DNA from: an uncultured Prevotella sp.
Lineage (GTDB): Bacteria; Bacteroidota; Bacteroidia; Bacteroidales; Bacteroidaceae
Length of the DNA: 64,000 nt
Direction: 5' to 3'
Assembly (NCBI GenBank): GCA_900314995.1
Contig: OMXK01000018.1
Coordinates: 1-64,000, forward strand
Shown here: positions 8,679-17,250 of the stretch, in pieces
Layout: each line of letters starts with the position of its first letter
Position numbering within the stretch: position 1 is the stretch's first letter
Position numbers and translations under genes: made by a program
Notes under the pieces: generated by a model
What the model was told of the DNA's origin: nothing
Seen by the model: the letters and a program-made list of their open reading frames with translations, nothing else
Database searches by the model: none

Positions 8679-8722
8679 TTCAGTCGTAAGACTAGGAGGG
8701 GTTTCTCGTAAGGAAACTGAAC
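8679..8722 (+). repeat. Two 22-base hairpin units in the comEC leader
   Basis: The unit at 8701 reads GTTTC-TCGTAAG-GAAAC, the same architecture as the 22-bp family with the closing pair of the stem swapped from G-C to C-G. The preceding 22 bases contain AGTC-GTAA-GACT with the same TCGTAAG core. Both lie in the transcribed leader and could fold in the mRNA. Confidence 0.5.
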
Positions 8723-8738
8723 TGTTAAATCTGAGGTT

Positions 8739-10202
8739 ATGAAAAGCCGTTTGATTGGAAACAAGTCGCCCTTGGTGCTCCCAGCATGCAGTATGATGGT
8801 GGGAATCGTGGTTGGTGCATATGTGACTGCACCCGTGCCGTTATGGGGATTATTGGCGGCAGCGGTGATTTTGACACTGCTGCTGTGGCGGTGGGCTTTG
8901 GCGCAGTCGGTGGCGGTGATGGTGTGTTTTGTGCTGTTAGGGTGGCTGTTGGTCGATCGTCAGCAGCGTTTGCTGCGCGTAGATTGGCCTGAGGGAGAGG
9001 TGAGCTACGAGGCTGTGGTGGTCAGCGAGCCTGTGGAGAAGCCGAAGACCGTTGCTGTGGATATCCTGCTGACGGAAAGCGGGCGGCGGCTGAAGTGCTA
9101 TCTGCATAAGGATGGGCGGAGTTGCAGCGTGAGGATCGGCGACGGACTGAGAATCCGTTCGCGTATCCGGCAGAACAGCGACTGGCGCAGGGGCACGTTC
9201 GACTATCGGCGCTATCTGGAGATTCACGGGTTTACGGGCTCTACCTTCGTGGCCGGGTGGAAATGGCAGAAGGCGGAAGTGTCGCTGGCGCACGTCTCAC
9301 GGCTGGAGCGCACACGGCTCTACTTCCTGAAACTCCGCAGCCGCCTGCTCGAGAGGATTCGAGTGGATGACGAGGCGGCCTATGCCGTTGTGGCCGCAAT
9401 GACCCTCGGCGACAAATCGGCCTTGACGCAGGAACTGAAGGAGGTGTATGCCGTGACTGGTGCCTCGCACGTTCTGGCCTTGAGCGGCCTGCATCTGGGC
9501 ATCATCTACGGGTTTCTGTCGCTGTTCGTATTCAGCCGCTGGCGGAGCCTCATGCAAGTGCTGCTGGTGCTGAGCATCTGGGCGTTCGTGTTTCTCGTAG
9601 GGCTGCCCACGAGCGTCGTCCGTTCTGCCCTGATGCTGAGCGTCTATGCCTTATGCTCGCTCGGCCATCGCGAGCGGATGTCAGTCAACACGCTGGCCTT
9701 TACGGCAATCGTGGTGCTGACGGTGAATCCGCAGTCGCTCTTCGACGTGGGGTTTCAGCTGTCGTTCATGGCTGTACTGGCAATATTGGTTGTCGTGCCG
9801 CTGACGGATCGCTTCGTGTCGCAGGCCTATCTGCAGTCGCATCGCTGCCTGAAGTGGCTCTGGGGCATGACGGCCGTTTCCGTAGCCGCCCAACTGGGCG
9901 TTGCACCGCTGATAGCCTACTACTTCTGGCGCTTCTCGGTGTGCTTCCTGCTGACGAACTTTATCGTGGTGCCTGCGGCCACGCTGATCATCATGCTGTC
10001 GCTGACGGTGATGGTGGTGCCCTCGCTCGCGTACATATTAATATATATTGTCGGCTGGCAGAACACCATCCTGACGAAGATGGCAGCCATTCCCGGAGCG
10101 AGCATCGACGGCCTGCACCCATCGCTGCTGCAAGTGGCGATGGTGTATGTGGTCATCGCCTCAGTCTGTCTTTTGGCAGATAGGTGCTATCGTGGCAGAT
10201 AG
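8739..10202 (+). CDS. ComEC/Rec2 family competence membrane protein
   Basis: Inner-membrane channel family that moves single-stranded DNA into the cytoplasm during natural transformation. The 487-residue protein starts with a DUF4131-like N-terminal membrane and soluble segment. The Competence domain follows, with TGASHVLALSGLHLGIIYG and LPTSVVRSALMLSVYAL as the diagnostic motifs near residues 240-300, then a run of hydrophobic helices. It ends there: the C-terminal metallo-beta-lactamase domain of Gram-positive ComEC is absent. It converges on envC with a 1-bp gap. An outer-membrane HhH protein at 30506 could be a functional partner. Confidence 0.87.
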   Translation: MKSRLIGNKSPLVLPACSMMVGIVVGAYVTAPVPLWGLLAAAVILTLLLWRWALAQSVAVMVCFVLLGWLLVDRQQRLLRVDWPEGEVSYEAVVVSEPVEKPKTVAVDILLTESGRRLKCYLHKDGRSCSVRIGDGLRIRSRIRQNSDWRRGTFDYRRYLEIHGFTGSTFVAGWKWQKAEVSLAHVSRLERTRLYFLKLRSRLLERIRVDDEAAYAVVAAMTLGDKSALTQELKEVYAVTGASHVLALSGLHLGIIYGFLSLFVFSRWRSLMQVLLVLSIWAFVFLVGLPTSVVRSALMLSVYALCSLGHRERMSVNTLAFTAIVVLTVNPQSLFDVGFQLSFMAVLAILVVVPLTDRFVSQAYLQSHRCLKWLWGMTAVSVAAQLGVAPLIAYYFWRFSVCFLLTNFIVVPAATLIIMLSLTVMVVPSLAYILIYIVGWQNTILTKMAAIPGASIDGLHPSLLQVAMVYVVIASVCLLADRCYRGR

Positions 10203-10203
10203 G

Positions 10204-11814
10204 CTACCGTGAGAGCCAACTTTCGGGATTCAGCTTGGTGTTACCCTTACGCAACTGGAACTGCATCATACCGTCGGAGCCCAGTTTTCCGATCGTCTGG
10301 CGGGCGCTGACCTTCTGGCCGCGACTGACACTGACGGAAGCCAGATCGCAATAGACTGACAGATAGCTGCCGTGACGGATAATGACAACGGTGGTGCCGG
10401 AATAGCCGAACACAGCCGACACCTCACCATCGAAGATGCAACGAACGGCTGCACCTGGCTGTCCCTTCAGGTCGATACCTTTCTTATCGAGCGTGACGTG
10501 ACCCTTGACATCGTTCACCGTATTCGTACCAAAGCGATGCACGATGTGATAGCCACCGGCCAACGGCATCGGCAGACGGCCCCTGTTGCTCTCGAAACTG
10601 CCGCTCAGGCGACGATCCTCTGAGGATACGGTATAATTAACGGTAGAGGATTTCTTGACCTCGGCCACTTCGCGCTCATGCGCCTTCTTCTCGTTCAGGG
10701 CTTTCAACTCTGCCTCGCGACGGGCATTCTCAGCCTCTCGGGCAGCACGCTCAGCACGGGCTTTCTCCTCGGCACTCTTCTTGGCGGCAGCTCGGGCAGC
10801 AGCCTTTGCCTTCTCCTCGCGGGCCTTGGCCTCAGCGATTCTGCGGGCATTCTCACGGGCAGCAGCCTCGGCGGCGGCTTTCTTCCTTGCCAGTTCCTCG
10901 GCACGCTTCCTGGCAGCCTCCTCGGCAGCCTTGCGCTTGGCCTCAGCCTCAGCACGGGCTTTGGCGCGGGCTATCTCTTCGGCAATCATCCTGTCGATCT
11001 GTGCGTTCAGTTCGGCATCGCGCTTCTTCTGCTTGTCGATGATGCCCTGGATGGTCTTCTGCTCTTTCTTCAGCGAGGTGACCACCTTCTGCTGCTCTAC
11101 CTGCTTGTTCTCGAGCGAACGCTTTTCCTGTTCGCCGCGACTTAGCAAGGCATTCTTCTGGCGCTTCGTACTGGCGAGTTCCTTGTAAGCCTCCTCCACT
11201 TGCGTCTGCATCGACATAACGGCTTCGCCCTGAGCCTGCTGATAGGCAGCATACTCTCTCACGAAGCGCAGGCGGCGATACATCTGCGAGAAATTCTTGG
11301 CGCTGAAGACAAACAGCATCTGGCTCTGGATGCTTCTGGTGCGATGCATATAGCGCATGGACTGCTTGTAGCGCTGCTTACGATCGACGAGTTCCTGCTC
11401 CAGCATCTTCAGCTGCGCCCGCAGCGTCTGGATATCCACATCCAGACGGGTAATGTCATGACGGATGGTATCGATGGTCTTGCGCTTGTCGGCAATCTCG
11501 TTGTTAATCACCATCAGGTTCTGCAGTCGTTTCTGCACATCCTGCTCGTTGGCCCGAAGACGACGCTCTTGCTCTTTAATCTCCTTTCTGACCTGCGTCT
11601 GCTCGCTCTTCAGGCTGTTGACCGTTACCCCAGGCTTCTTTGTCGTCTTCCTTTTTTTCTGGGTTGTCTTCTTTTTCTGTGGGGTAGTCTTTTTGGCAGC
11701 CGTACGCGACTTAGTGGTGGTTGTCCTTCGCTGCGTAGACGTCTTACGCGTCTGTTGAGCAGGAGCAACCGCCACTAAGCAAGCCAGAATCCAGAGGATA
11801 AAGAGTCGCTTCAC
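10204..11814 (-). CDS. EnvC-like murein hydrolase activator with degenerate LytM domain
   Basis: A 536-residue exported protein. It has a signal peptide (about residues 1-19), a Thr/Lys/Arg-rich linker to about 60, long coiled coils, an Ala/Glu/Lys/Arg-rich helix to about 385, and a C-terminal M23/LytM fold. In that fold the zinc ligands are lost: the usual HxGxD reads KKGID, and the usual HLHFE-like motif reads MMQFQL. So it should not cut peptidoglycan itself but, like E. coli EnvC, activate amidases at division. It is last in the dut operon, after the DUF4292 lipoprotein. Confidence 0.86.
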   Translation of the reverse strand: MKRLFILWILACLVAVAPAQQTRKTSTQRRTTTTKSRTAAKKTTPQKKKTTQKKRKTTKKPGVTVNSLKSEQTQVRKEIKEQERRLRANEQDVQKRLQNLMVINNEIADKRKTIDTIRHDITRLDVDIQTLRAQLKMLEQELVDRKQRYKQSMRYMHRTRSIQSQMLFVFSAKNFSQMYRRLRFVREYAAYQQAQGEAVMSMQTQVEEAYKELASTKRQKNALLSRGEQEKRSLENKQVEQQKVVTSLKKEQKTIQGIIDKQKKRDAELNAQIDRMIAEEIARAKARAEAEAKRKAAEEAARKRAEELARKKAAAEAAARENARRIAEAKAREEKAKAAARAAAKKSAEEKARAERAAREAENARREAELKALNEKKAHEREVAEVKKSSTVNYTVSSEDRRLSGSFESNRGRLPMPLAGGYHIVHRFGTNTVNDVKGHVTLDKKGIDLKGQPGAAVRCIFDGEVSAVFGYSGTTVVIIRHGSYLSVYCDLASVSVSRGQKVSARQTIGKLGSDGMMQFQLRKGNTKLNPESWLSR

Positions 11815-11832
11815 ACTAAAATCCGGCTATAA

Positions 11833-12690
11833 TTAGAGGGCCATGAAGCGGCGCAGGATTTCATCCACCGTCACCTCACGATATTTGTTAGAGATTTCTG
11901 TACGAGGTTCCCATTCGGTGTCAGCGCCAATGTAATTCAGCGTCATACCCAGTTTCACTTCCTTATCAGCAGTATTCAGCGTGATGGCGTGCTTTCTGGG
12001 ATAAAGCGTCTTGTTGAGCTTCTCAAACTGATCGTAGTCCCAGTTCAGCTGTGAATTGCCATTGAACCTGTCCTTATAAAGGATATTGGCCATCTTGATG
12101 AGTGCCGACTGCTTGCTGGCCAGCCAGCTGTAGTCCATCTTACCCTCCTCGAGGCTGATAATCATGTCGTCGCCGCTCTCGATGGTGTTGAACGTAGCCA
12201 GCGAGTCATTCGAGATCTTCTCAGTCTTGGCGAGATTAGGCATGAAGAGCTCATTCCAGAAGAGCGCCTGAAGGGTGTTGAAGTTCAGTCCGCTGTTGCG
12301 GAGGAAATCTACCGACATCCAAGGTGCCTTCAGGTACTGCTTGTTGATACGGTCCATGATGAGCACATACTCCTTGGTCATCTCGATGCGTCCAGCCTCA
12401 ACGAAGCCGAAGGCCATCAACTGCAGGCGAATGACATCGTCGCGCTTCATCTTCAGGTTTCCTGTCAATGTCAGCTTCTGAGGGCCTACCTCCACAGAAA
12501 ACTTCACTTTCGAAGTGATAAACTTCGCTGTCTGAGCGTTTTTCTGAACACTCGAGATAAAGTTTACACGCTCTCTCACATCGGGTGTCATGCTGACCGG
12601 AGTCTTAATAGTTTTCTTGTGAGATCCACAAGCAGCAAACACTAACGGTAATGCCAACATGGCAACTTTCACAATTCTGTACAGTTTCAT
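11833..12690 (-). CDS. DUF4292 family lipoprotein
   Basis: A 285-residue protein with a lipoprotein signal ending at Cys21 (FAACGSHKK), followed by the body typical of the Bacteroidetes DUF4292 family. The family is annotated without a function; its beta-rich pattern recalls LolA/LolB-type lipoprotein carriers, which is inference only. The ATG overlaps the TPR gene stop by 4 bp, and envC follows after 18 bp, pointing to a joint envelope role. Confidence 0.85.
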   Translation of the reverse strand: MKLYRIVKVAMLALPLVFAACGSHKKTIKTPVSMTPDVRERVNFISSVQKNAQTAKFITSKVKFSVEVGPQKLTLTGNLKMKRDDVIRLQLMAFGFVEAGRIEMTKEYVLIMDRINKQYLKAPWMSVDFLRNSGLNFNTLQALFWNELFMPNLAKTEKISNDSLATFNTIESGDDMIISLEEGKMDYSWLASKQSALIKMANILYKDRFNGNSQLNWDYDQFEKLNKTLYPRKHAITLNTADKEVKLGMTLNYIGADTEWEPRTEISNKYREVTVDEILRRFMAL

Positions 12691-14390
12691 TCTCTTAAAT
12701 ATTTTTTTTGTTTGATTTTCCTTAATAGTAACTGATCCTCAGGCTTCTTCGTCTGAGCATCACGCCAGAGATCCAGCGCACGGTCGATATCTTCGTTCAA
12801 GGCATAGATATCGCCTGCGTGTTCGATAATCACTTCATTATTGAGCGAGTCATCCAAATTCTGCAATGCCTGCTCGATATATATCTTTGCTTCCGAATAG
12901 CGCTCCTGCATAAAGAGTATCCAGGCGTAGGTATCCAGATAGGTAGAATTCTTCGGCTCTGCCTTGACGGTCTTGTAGCTCATTACCTCAGCCTTGTCAA
13001 GCTGTTCGCCACGCTCACTGAGGTAATAGGCGTAATTGTTCAGGCATCCGATATTGTCGTCCTTCCATTGCAGACAGGAGTCGTAGGCAGCGAAAGCCTC
13101 TTCTGCCAGGCCCTTCTGGTGGAGGATATCGCCCATGACGGCATAGAAATCGGATACGATATCAGGATTGCTTTCCTCGGTAATCACGCCGATGCCGTTC
13201 TGGAAGGCAGAGAGCGCCTGATCCAGACTGTCGCGCTTGTAATAGGCCACACCCTGATAATAGTAGAAAGCCATCTCGTCGGGGTTATACTGTCGGGCAT
13301 CCTTGCAAAGGGTGATCACGCGGTCCATATCGTCGGCCTCCCAGGCATAGCCCACGAGTTGCAGACGGGCAGCCGCATATTCGGGCATCAGTTCGAGCAC
13401 CTTGTTCAGCACGCGGCCAATCGTGTCCTTCGGCATCTGCTTGGCATTCATATACGAGGCACAGAGGATAGCCATATCGGCATCGGGCTTCGGCAGGGCC
13501 AGCATCTTATGGAAGAGATTCAGCACGTGCGTACTGTCGCCACCGCTCATCTCATTGGCGGAAATCACCTGGCGCAGCAGATGGATCTTATCTTCCGAAG
13601 AGGCATTTCCGTTCATCAGCACGCGCTCTGTCAGGGAGTCGACTATGGAGGTCTCGCCCAGCGACTGATAATAGGTGCGCAGCGACATCAGCACGCGATT
13701 GTTGTCGGGCTCCTCTGCCAGCACCTTGTCGTAGACGGCGAGTGCCTTCTTCGTGTGACCGTTCATCATCAGCGCATCACCATACATCGCCTGGAAATTC
13801 TGGTCGTTGGGGAACTGCCTGGCAAGGGCTTCCATCTCAGCCACAACAGCCTTTCCGTCGCCCATCTTAGAATAGATCTCACTCTTGGCAACCGACAGGT
13901 GTTCGCTCTTGCCGTTGTTCTGCTCCAAACGGTTCAGCACATTGATGGCGCTGGTATAGTCCTCTACCTGCTGATACAACTGGAACAGCATCTCCAGCAA
14001 GTCCTCATGCTCTTTGTTGCGTTCATAGAGATTCTCTATGACGGGGATGGCGCTGGCGTAGTCCTGCTGGCGGATATAAGCCTGAGCCAAGGTCTCCATA
14101 TAGGTTTCGTTCTCAGGGGCAAGAGCCGCAGCACGCTTCACACAGGCGAGTGCCGACTCCGGATCCTTCATCAGATTGTAATACTGGCTCAGGAAATAGT
14201 AGACTTCGGGCGCATCGGGATCAATCTCCTGACAATGGCGCAAGAGGTCGAAGGCCGCGTCGCTATTGCCTTTCTGACGCTGCACCATCGCTTCTACAAA
14301 GAACTGGTCATAGATGCGCCGGCTGACATCATCTGCCAGGCATCCGATGCTGAGTAGCATCAACAGTCCTATGATTATCGTCTTCCGCAT
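12687..14390 (-). CDS. Tetratricopeptide-repeat protein, exported
   Basis: A 567-residue protein with a signal sequence ([20 protein letters not shown]) and roughly a dozen TPR units through its whole length, for example DAPEVYYFLSQYYNLMKDPE and PNDQNFQAMYGDALMMNGHT. No enzymatic domain is visible. The Cys near residue 18 could be a lipidation site, but the lipobox is poor. TPR solenoids mediate protein contacts, so it may scaffold the DUF4292 and EnvC products encoded next to it. It overlaps dut by 1 bp and the DUF4292 gene by 4 bp. Confidence 0.85.
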   Translation of the reverse strand: MRKTIIIGLLMLLSIGCLADDVSRRIYDQFFVEAMVQRQKGNSDAAFDLLRHCQEIDPDAPEVYYFLSQYYNLMKDPESALACVKRAAALAPENETYMETLAQAYIRQQDYASAIPVIENLYERNKEHEDLLEMLFQLYQQVEDYTSAINVLNRLEQNNGKSEHLSVAKSEIYSKMGDGKAVVAEMEALARQFPNDQNFQAMYGDALMMNGHTKKALAVYDKVLAEEPDNNRVLMSLRTYYQSLGETSIVDSLTERVLMNGNASSEDKIHLLRQVISANEMSGGDSTHVLNLFHKMLALPKPDADMAILCASYMNAKQMPKDTIGRVLNKVLELMPEYAAARLQLVGYAWEADDMDRVITLCKDARQYNPDEMAFYYYQGVAYYKRDSLDQALSAFQNGIGVITEESNPDIVSDFYAVMGDILHQKGLAEEAFAAYDSCLQWKDDNIGCLNNYAYYLSERGEQLDKAEVMSYKTVKAEPKNSTYLDTYAWILFMQERYSEAKIYIEQALQNLDDSLNNEVIIEHAGDIYALNEDIDRALDLWRDAQTKKPEDQLLLRKIKQKKYLRE

Positions 14391-14827
14391 TATTTCACAC
14401 CAGTATGTCCATAACCACCTTCACCGCGCTCCGTCTCGTCGAGCACTTCCACTGACACGAAAGCCCCCTGTTCATGACGGGCAATCACCATCTGGGCGAT
14501 ACGCTCGCCGTCGTTGACGACAAACTCTTCCTGCGACAGATTGATGAGCAGCACGCCCACTTCTCCACGATAGTCGGCATCGATGGTGCCGGGAGAGTTC
14601 AGAACGGTGATACCTTTCTTCAAGGCGAGTCCGCTGCGAGGGCGAACCTGTGCCTCATAGCCGGCAGGCAGGGCGATATGCAGTCCTGTGGGAATCAGTC
14701 TGCGCTCCATCGGCTTCAGCACGACGGGGGCATCGAGATTGGCCCGCAAGTCCATTCCAGCACTCTGTACTGTGGCGTATTGTGGTAAAGGTTGATGACC
14801 TTTGTTGACTACTTTAATTTCCAACAT
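14390..14827 (-). CDS. dut: Deoxyuridine 5'-triphosphate nucleotidohydrolase (dUTPase)
   Basis: Hydrolyses dUTP to dUMP, keeping uracil out of DNA and feeding dTMP synthesis. The 145-residue trimeric dUTPase carries all five motifs in order: [38 protein letters not shown] and the C-terminal arm [10 protein letters not shown]. It is first in the leftward operon. The next gene upstream is the divergent dGTPase, another nucleotide-pool enzyme. Confidence 0.96.
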   Translation of the reverse strand: MLEIKVVNKGHQPLPQYATVQSAGMDLRANLDAPVVLKPMERRLIPTGLHIALPAGYEAQVRPRSGLALKKGITVLNSPGTIDADYRGEVGVLLINLSQEEFVVNDGERIAQMVIARHEQGAFVSVEVLDETERGEGGYGHTGVK

Positions 14828-14855
14828 TTCGTATTAATTCCTTCTAAACAATGTG

Positions 14856-14863
14856 CAAAATTA
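14856..14863 (-). promoter_or_regulatory. -7 box for the dut operon
   Basis: TAATTTTG on the minus strand, 28 bp before the dut ATG. Confidence 0.5.
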
Positions 14864-14926
14864 ATGATTTCTCTTCAAACTGCCATATTTTTCTCTAAAA
14901 AATATTGTTTTTTAGGTGAAATTCAT

Positions 14927-14934
14927 TACTTTTG
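14927..14934 (+). promoter_or_regulatory. -7 box for dgt
   Basis: TACTTTTG, 10 bp before the ATG at 14945. It shows that an in-frame ATG at 14792 is not the start. Confidence 0.6.
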
Positions 14935-14944
14935 CACGCTAGTT

Positions 14945-16285
14945 ATGATGAATTGGCAGCAACTTATATCAAATAAGCGTCTCGGACAGGAGCATCGTCA
15001 CCCCGAGCGCCACGACGACAGAACGGAGTTCAAACGCGACTATGACCGCCTGATTTTCTCCGCTCCCTTCCGTCGGCTTCAGAACAAGACTCAGGTATTC
15101 CCTTTGCCGGGAAGCATCTTCGTACACAATCGCCTGACTCACTCTCTCGAGGTGGCAAGTGTCGGCATGTCGTTGGGCAACGACGTCGCCCAGAAACTCA
15201 TCTTGAAGCATCCCGAACTGAAGGATACGCTCTTTCAGGAGATCGGGCAGATTGTGGCTACCGCCTGTCTGGCTCACGACCTGGGCAATCCCCCTTTCGG
15301 CCATAGCGGCGAGAAGGCGATACAGGCTTTCTTCACCGAGGGGGCAGGTACTGAACTGCAGCGCGAACTGGATCCGCAGTTCTGGAGCGACATCATCCAC
15401 TTTGAGGGAAATGCCAATGCCTTCCGTCTGCTCACCCATCAGTTCGAGGGTCGTCGCCCCGGAGGTTTTGTCATGACTTATTCCACACTCGCCAGCATCG
15501 TCAAGTACCCCTACTCTTCCACCGCAGCAGGAAAGAAAGGCAAGTTCGGATTCTTCCACACAGAGAAGGATGCCTATCGCCGCATTGCCGAAGAACTGGG
15601 AATTATCTGCAAGTCGGAAGTAGGAGAACCGCTGAAATACGCCCGCCATCCGCTGGTCTATCTCGTAGAGGCTGCCGATGATATCTGCTATGAGATCATG
15701 GATATCGAAGATGCCCACAAACTTAAAATTATTTCATACGAAGAGACCATGCAGTTGCTGTTGGGTTTCTTCGATACCGACATGCAGCAGCATATCCAGG
15801 AGCGCATCATCGAGGAGGGTGTAACAGACAATAATGAGAAGGTGGTCTATCTGCGGGCCTGTGTCATCGGAAAACTGGAGAACGAGTGCGTGAAGGTGTT
15901 CGTCGAACATGAGGACGACATCCTGAACGGCACGTTTGAGGGTAGTCTCATCAATCATATCAGTCCCTTGCAACAAGCAGCCTATGAGCGGTGTTGCAAA
16001 CTCTCGCTGGTGCGGATCTACAAGAGCAAGCCCGTTCTCGACGTGGAACTCTCGGGTTATCAGATCATGCAGACGCTGATGCAGCAGTTCGTTGGTGCCG
16101 CCGTCCATCCCGAGCGTTTCTACTCCAAGCACCTCATCAGCCGCGTATCGAGCCAATACAGCATCCATGCAGCCGATCTCGAGACGCGTATCATGGCTAT
16201 CATCGATTATATCAGCGGCATGACGGATGTCTACGCCCTCGATGTATATCAGAAAATCAATGGTATCTCCCTGCCTATTGTTTAG
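14945..16285 (+). CDS. dgt: dGTP triphosphohydrolase-like HD protein
   Basis: HD-domain enzyme of the dGTPase family, converting dGTP (or other dNTPs) to nucleoside and tripolyphosphate. The 446-residue protein has the N-terminal DRTEFKRDYDRLIFSAPFRR segment, the first metal His in RLTHSLEVA, the HD pair in CLAHDLGNPPFGHSGE, and the later Asp in VEAADDICYEIMDIEDA. An ATG at 14948 is an equally possible start. The 3' end overlaps the convergent yitT-like gene by 11 bp. Confidence 0.9.
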   Translation: MMNWQQLISNKRLGQEHRHPERHDDRTEFKRDYDRLIFSAPFRRLQNKTQVFPLPGSIFVHNRLTHSLEVASVGMSLGNDVAQKLILKHPELKDTLFQEIGQIVATACLAHDLGNPPFGHSGEKAIQAFFTEGAGTELQRELDPQFWSDIIHFEGNANAFRLLTHQFEGRRPGGFVMTYSTLASIVKYPYSSTAAGKKGKFGFFHTEKDAYRRIAEELGIICKSEVGEPLKYARHPLVYLVEAADDICYEIMDIEDAHKLKIISYEETMQLLLGFFDTDMQQHIQERIIEEGVTDNNEKVVYLRACVIGKLENECVKVFVEHEDDILNGTFEGSLINHISPLQQAAYERCCKLSLVRIYKSKPVLDVELSGYQIMQTLMQQFVGAAVHPERFYSKHLISRVSSQYSIHAADLETRIMAIIDYISGMTDVYALDVYQKINGISLPIV

Positions 16286-17174
16286 GCTTCTTCGATGAGA
16301 CCTTGAAACGGTCAAAGCCTTCGCCATAGACACCGATAACGGCACTCTGCGAGACAAAGGCATGGGGGTCTATATCATTGATGATACGGAATATCTGCTC
16401 GCTCTGCCTACGCTTTGCCAGCACAAATAGCATCTTTACGTCGTGACCTGAATAGAAGCCCTGGGCATCTATCACCGTACAGCCACGATGGGGTTCACGA
16501 TTGATGCGCTCTCCGATTTCCCTATATTTGTTGGAGATAATAAAGAACTGCACAGAACTTCTGCGGCTGTTCACCACTTGGTCGATACAGAAGGCAGTCA
16601 CATAGAGCACCACATAGCCATAGATGACTTTCTCCCAGTCCTTCAGCACCAGATAGGAGGAGGTGATAATGATCACGTCGCAGATGAGGATTACCCGTCC
16701 GAGGGAGATGTCCCGGTACTTGTTGACGATAGCCGCGATGATATCAGTACCGCCCGTAGAACCGTTAGAAGCCAGTCCCAGCCCTACACCCGAGCCACAG
16801 AACACAGCCCCGATGATAGAGGCCATAAACGGCTGGTCGTGCAGCAAAGTACCATGATAGTTGGCTGTGACGAGCGTGGTGGCCACAGTCAGCACCGTGA
16901 CAGCATAGACTGTCTTGACACAGAATTTCCAGCCCAAGATTCTCAAGGCAACGACCAAGAGAACGGCGTTGATGACAAAATACGTCCACTGCACAGGGAT
17001 ACCCATACCCCAGAAGATTATAGACGAGATACCTGGCACGCCACCTGTCGTGATATCATTGGGCAACAGGAAGATTGTCCACCCGATACAGTAGGACATC
17101 ATTGCGATGAAGATCATCACATAGTCGCGTAGTTCCGTAAGGAACAAGGCTTTAGAAATGCTGATTTTCGGCAT
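16275..17174 (-). CDS. YitT family membrane protein (DUF161/DUF2179)
   Basis: A 299-residue membrane protein with five or six N-terminal helices. The family motif NDITTGGVPGISSIIFWG lies near residue 40 and SNGSTGGTDIIAAIV near 135. A soluble C-terminal DUF2179 domain (RGCTVIDAQGFYSGHDVKMLFVL) follows. Members are widespread; the transported substrate is unknown. It is divergent from miaB, and its 3' end overlaps dgt. Confidence 0.9.
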   Translation of the reverse strand: MPKISISKALFLTELRDYVMIFIAMMSYCIGWTIFLLPNDITTGGVPGISSIIFWGMGIPVQWTYFVINAVLLVVALRILGWKFCVKTVYAVTVLTVATTLVTANYHGTLLHDQPFMASIIGAVFCGSGVGLGLASNGSTGGTDIIAAIVNKYRDISLGRVILICDVIIITSSYLVLKDWEKVIYGYVVLYVTAFCIDQVVNSRRSSVQFFIISNKYREIGERINREPHRGCTVIDAQGFYSGHDVKMLFVLAKRRQSEQIFRIINDIDPHAFVSQSAVIGVYGEGFDRFKVSSKKPKQ

Positions 17175-17193
17175 AAATATTCAAATTTGGCTG

Positions 17194-17201
17194 CAAAGGT
17201 A
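17194..17201 (-). promoter_or_regulatory. -7 box for the yitT-like gene
   Basis: TACCTTTG on the minus strand, 19 bp before the start. It is divergent from the miaB promoter, so the two promoters share about 20 bp. Confidence 0.6.
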
Positions 17202-17222
17202 TAAAAAATAAAATAAAAATCG

Positions 17223-17230
17223 TAACTTTG
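17223..17230 (+). promoter_or_regulatory. -7 box for the miaB operon
   Basis: TAACTTTG, 20 bp before the miaB ATG. Confidence 0.6.
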
Positions 17231-17250
17231 CACCCAAATTAAGTGAAAAG

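Noticed and set aside
8582-8764. 60-residue minus-strand ORF
   Set aside because: Overlaps the comEC promoter and leader; no family resemblance.
10655-11188. Hydrophobic plus-strand ORFs resembling membrane proteins
   Set aside because: They are antisense to the Ala/Glu/Lys/Arg-rich coiled coil of the EnvC-like gene, which yields Leu/Ser/Ala-rich shadows.
12819-14357. 512-residue plus-strand ORF
   Set aside because: Lies wholly antisense to the TPR gene; no recognisable domain, His/Leu-rich shadow composition.
14792-14944. Longer N terminus for dgt
   Set aside because: It crosses the dgt promoter and overlaps dut; family homology begins at about 14945.
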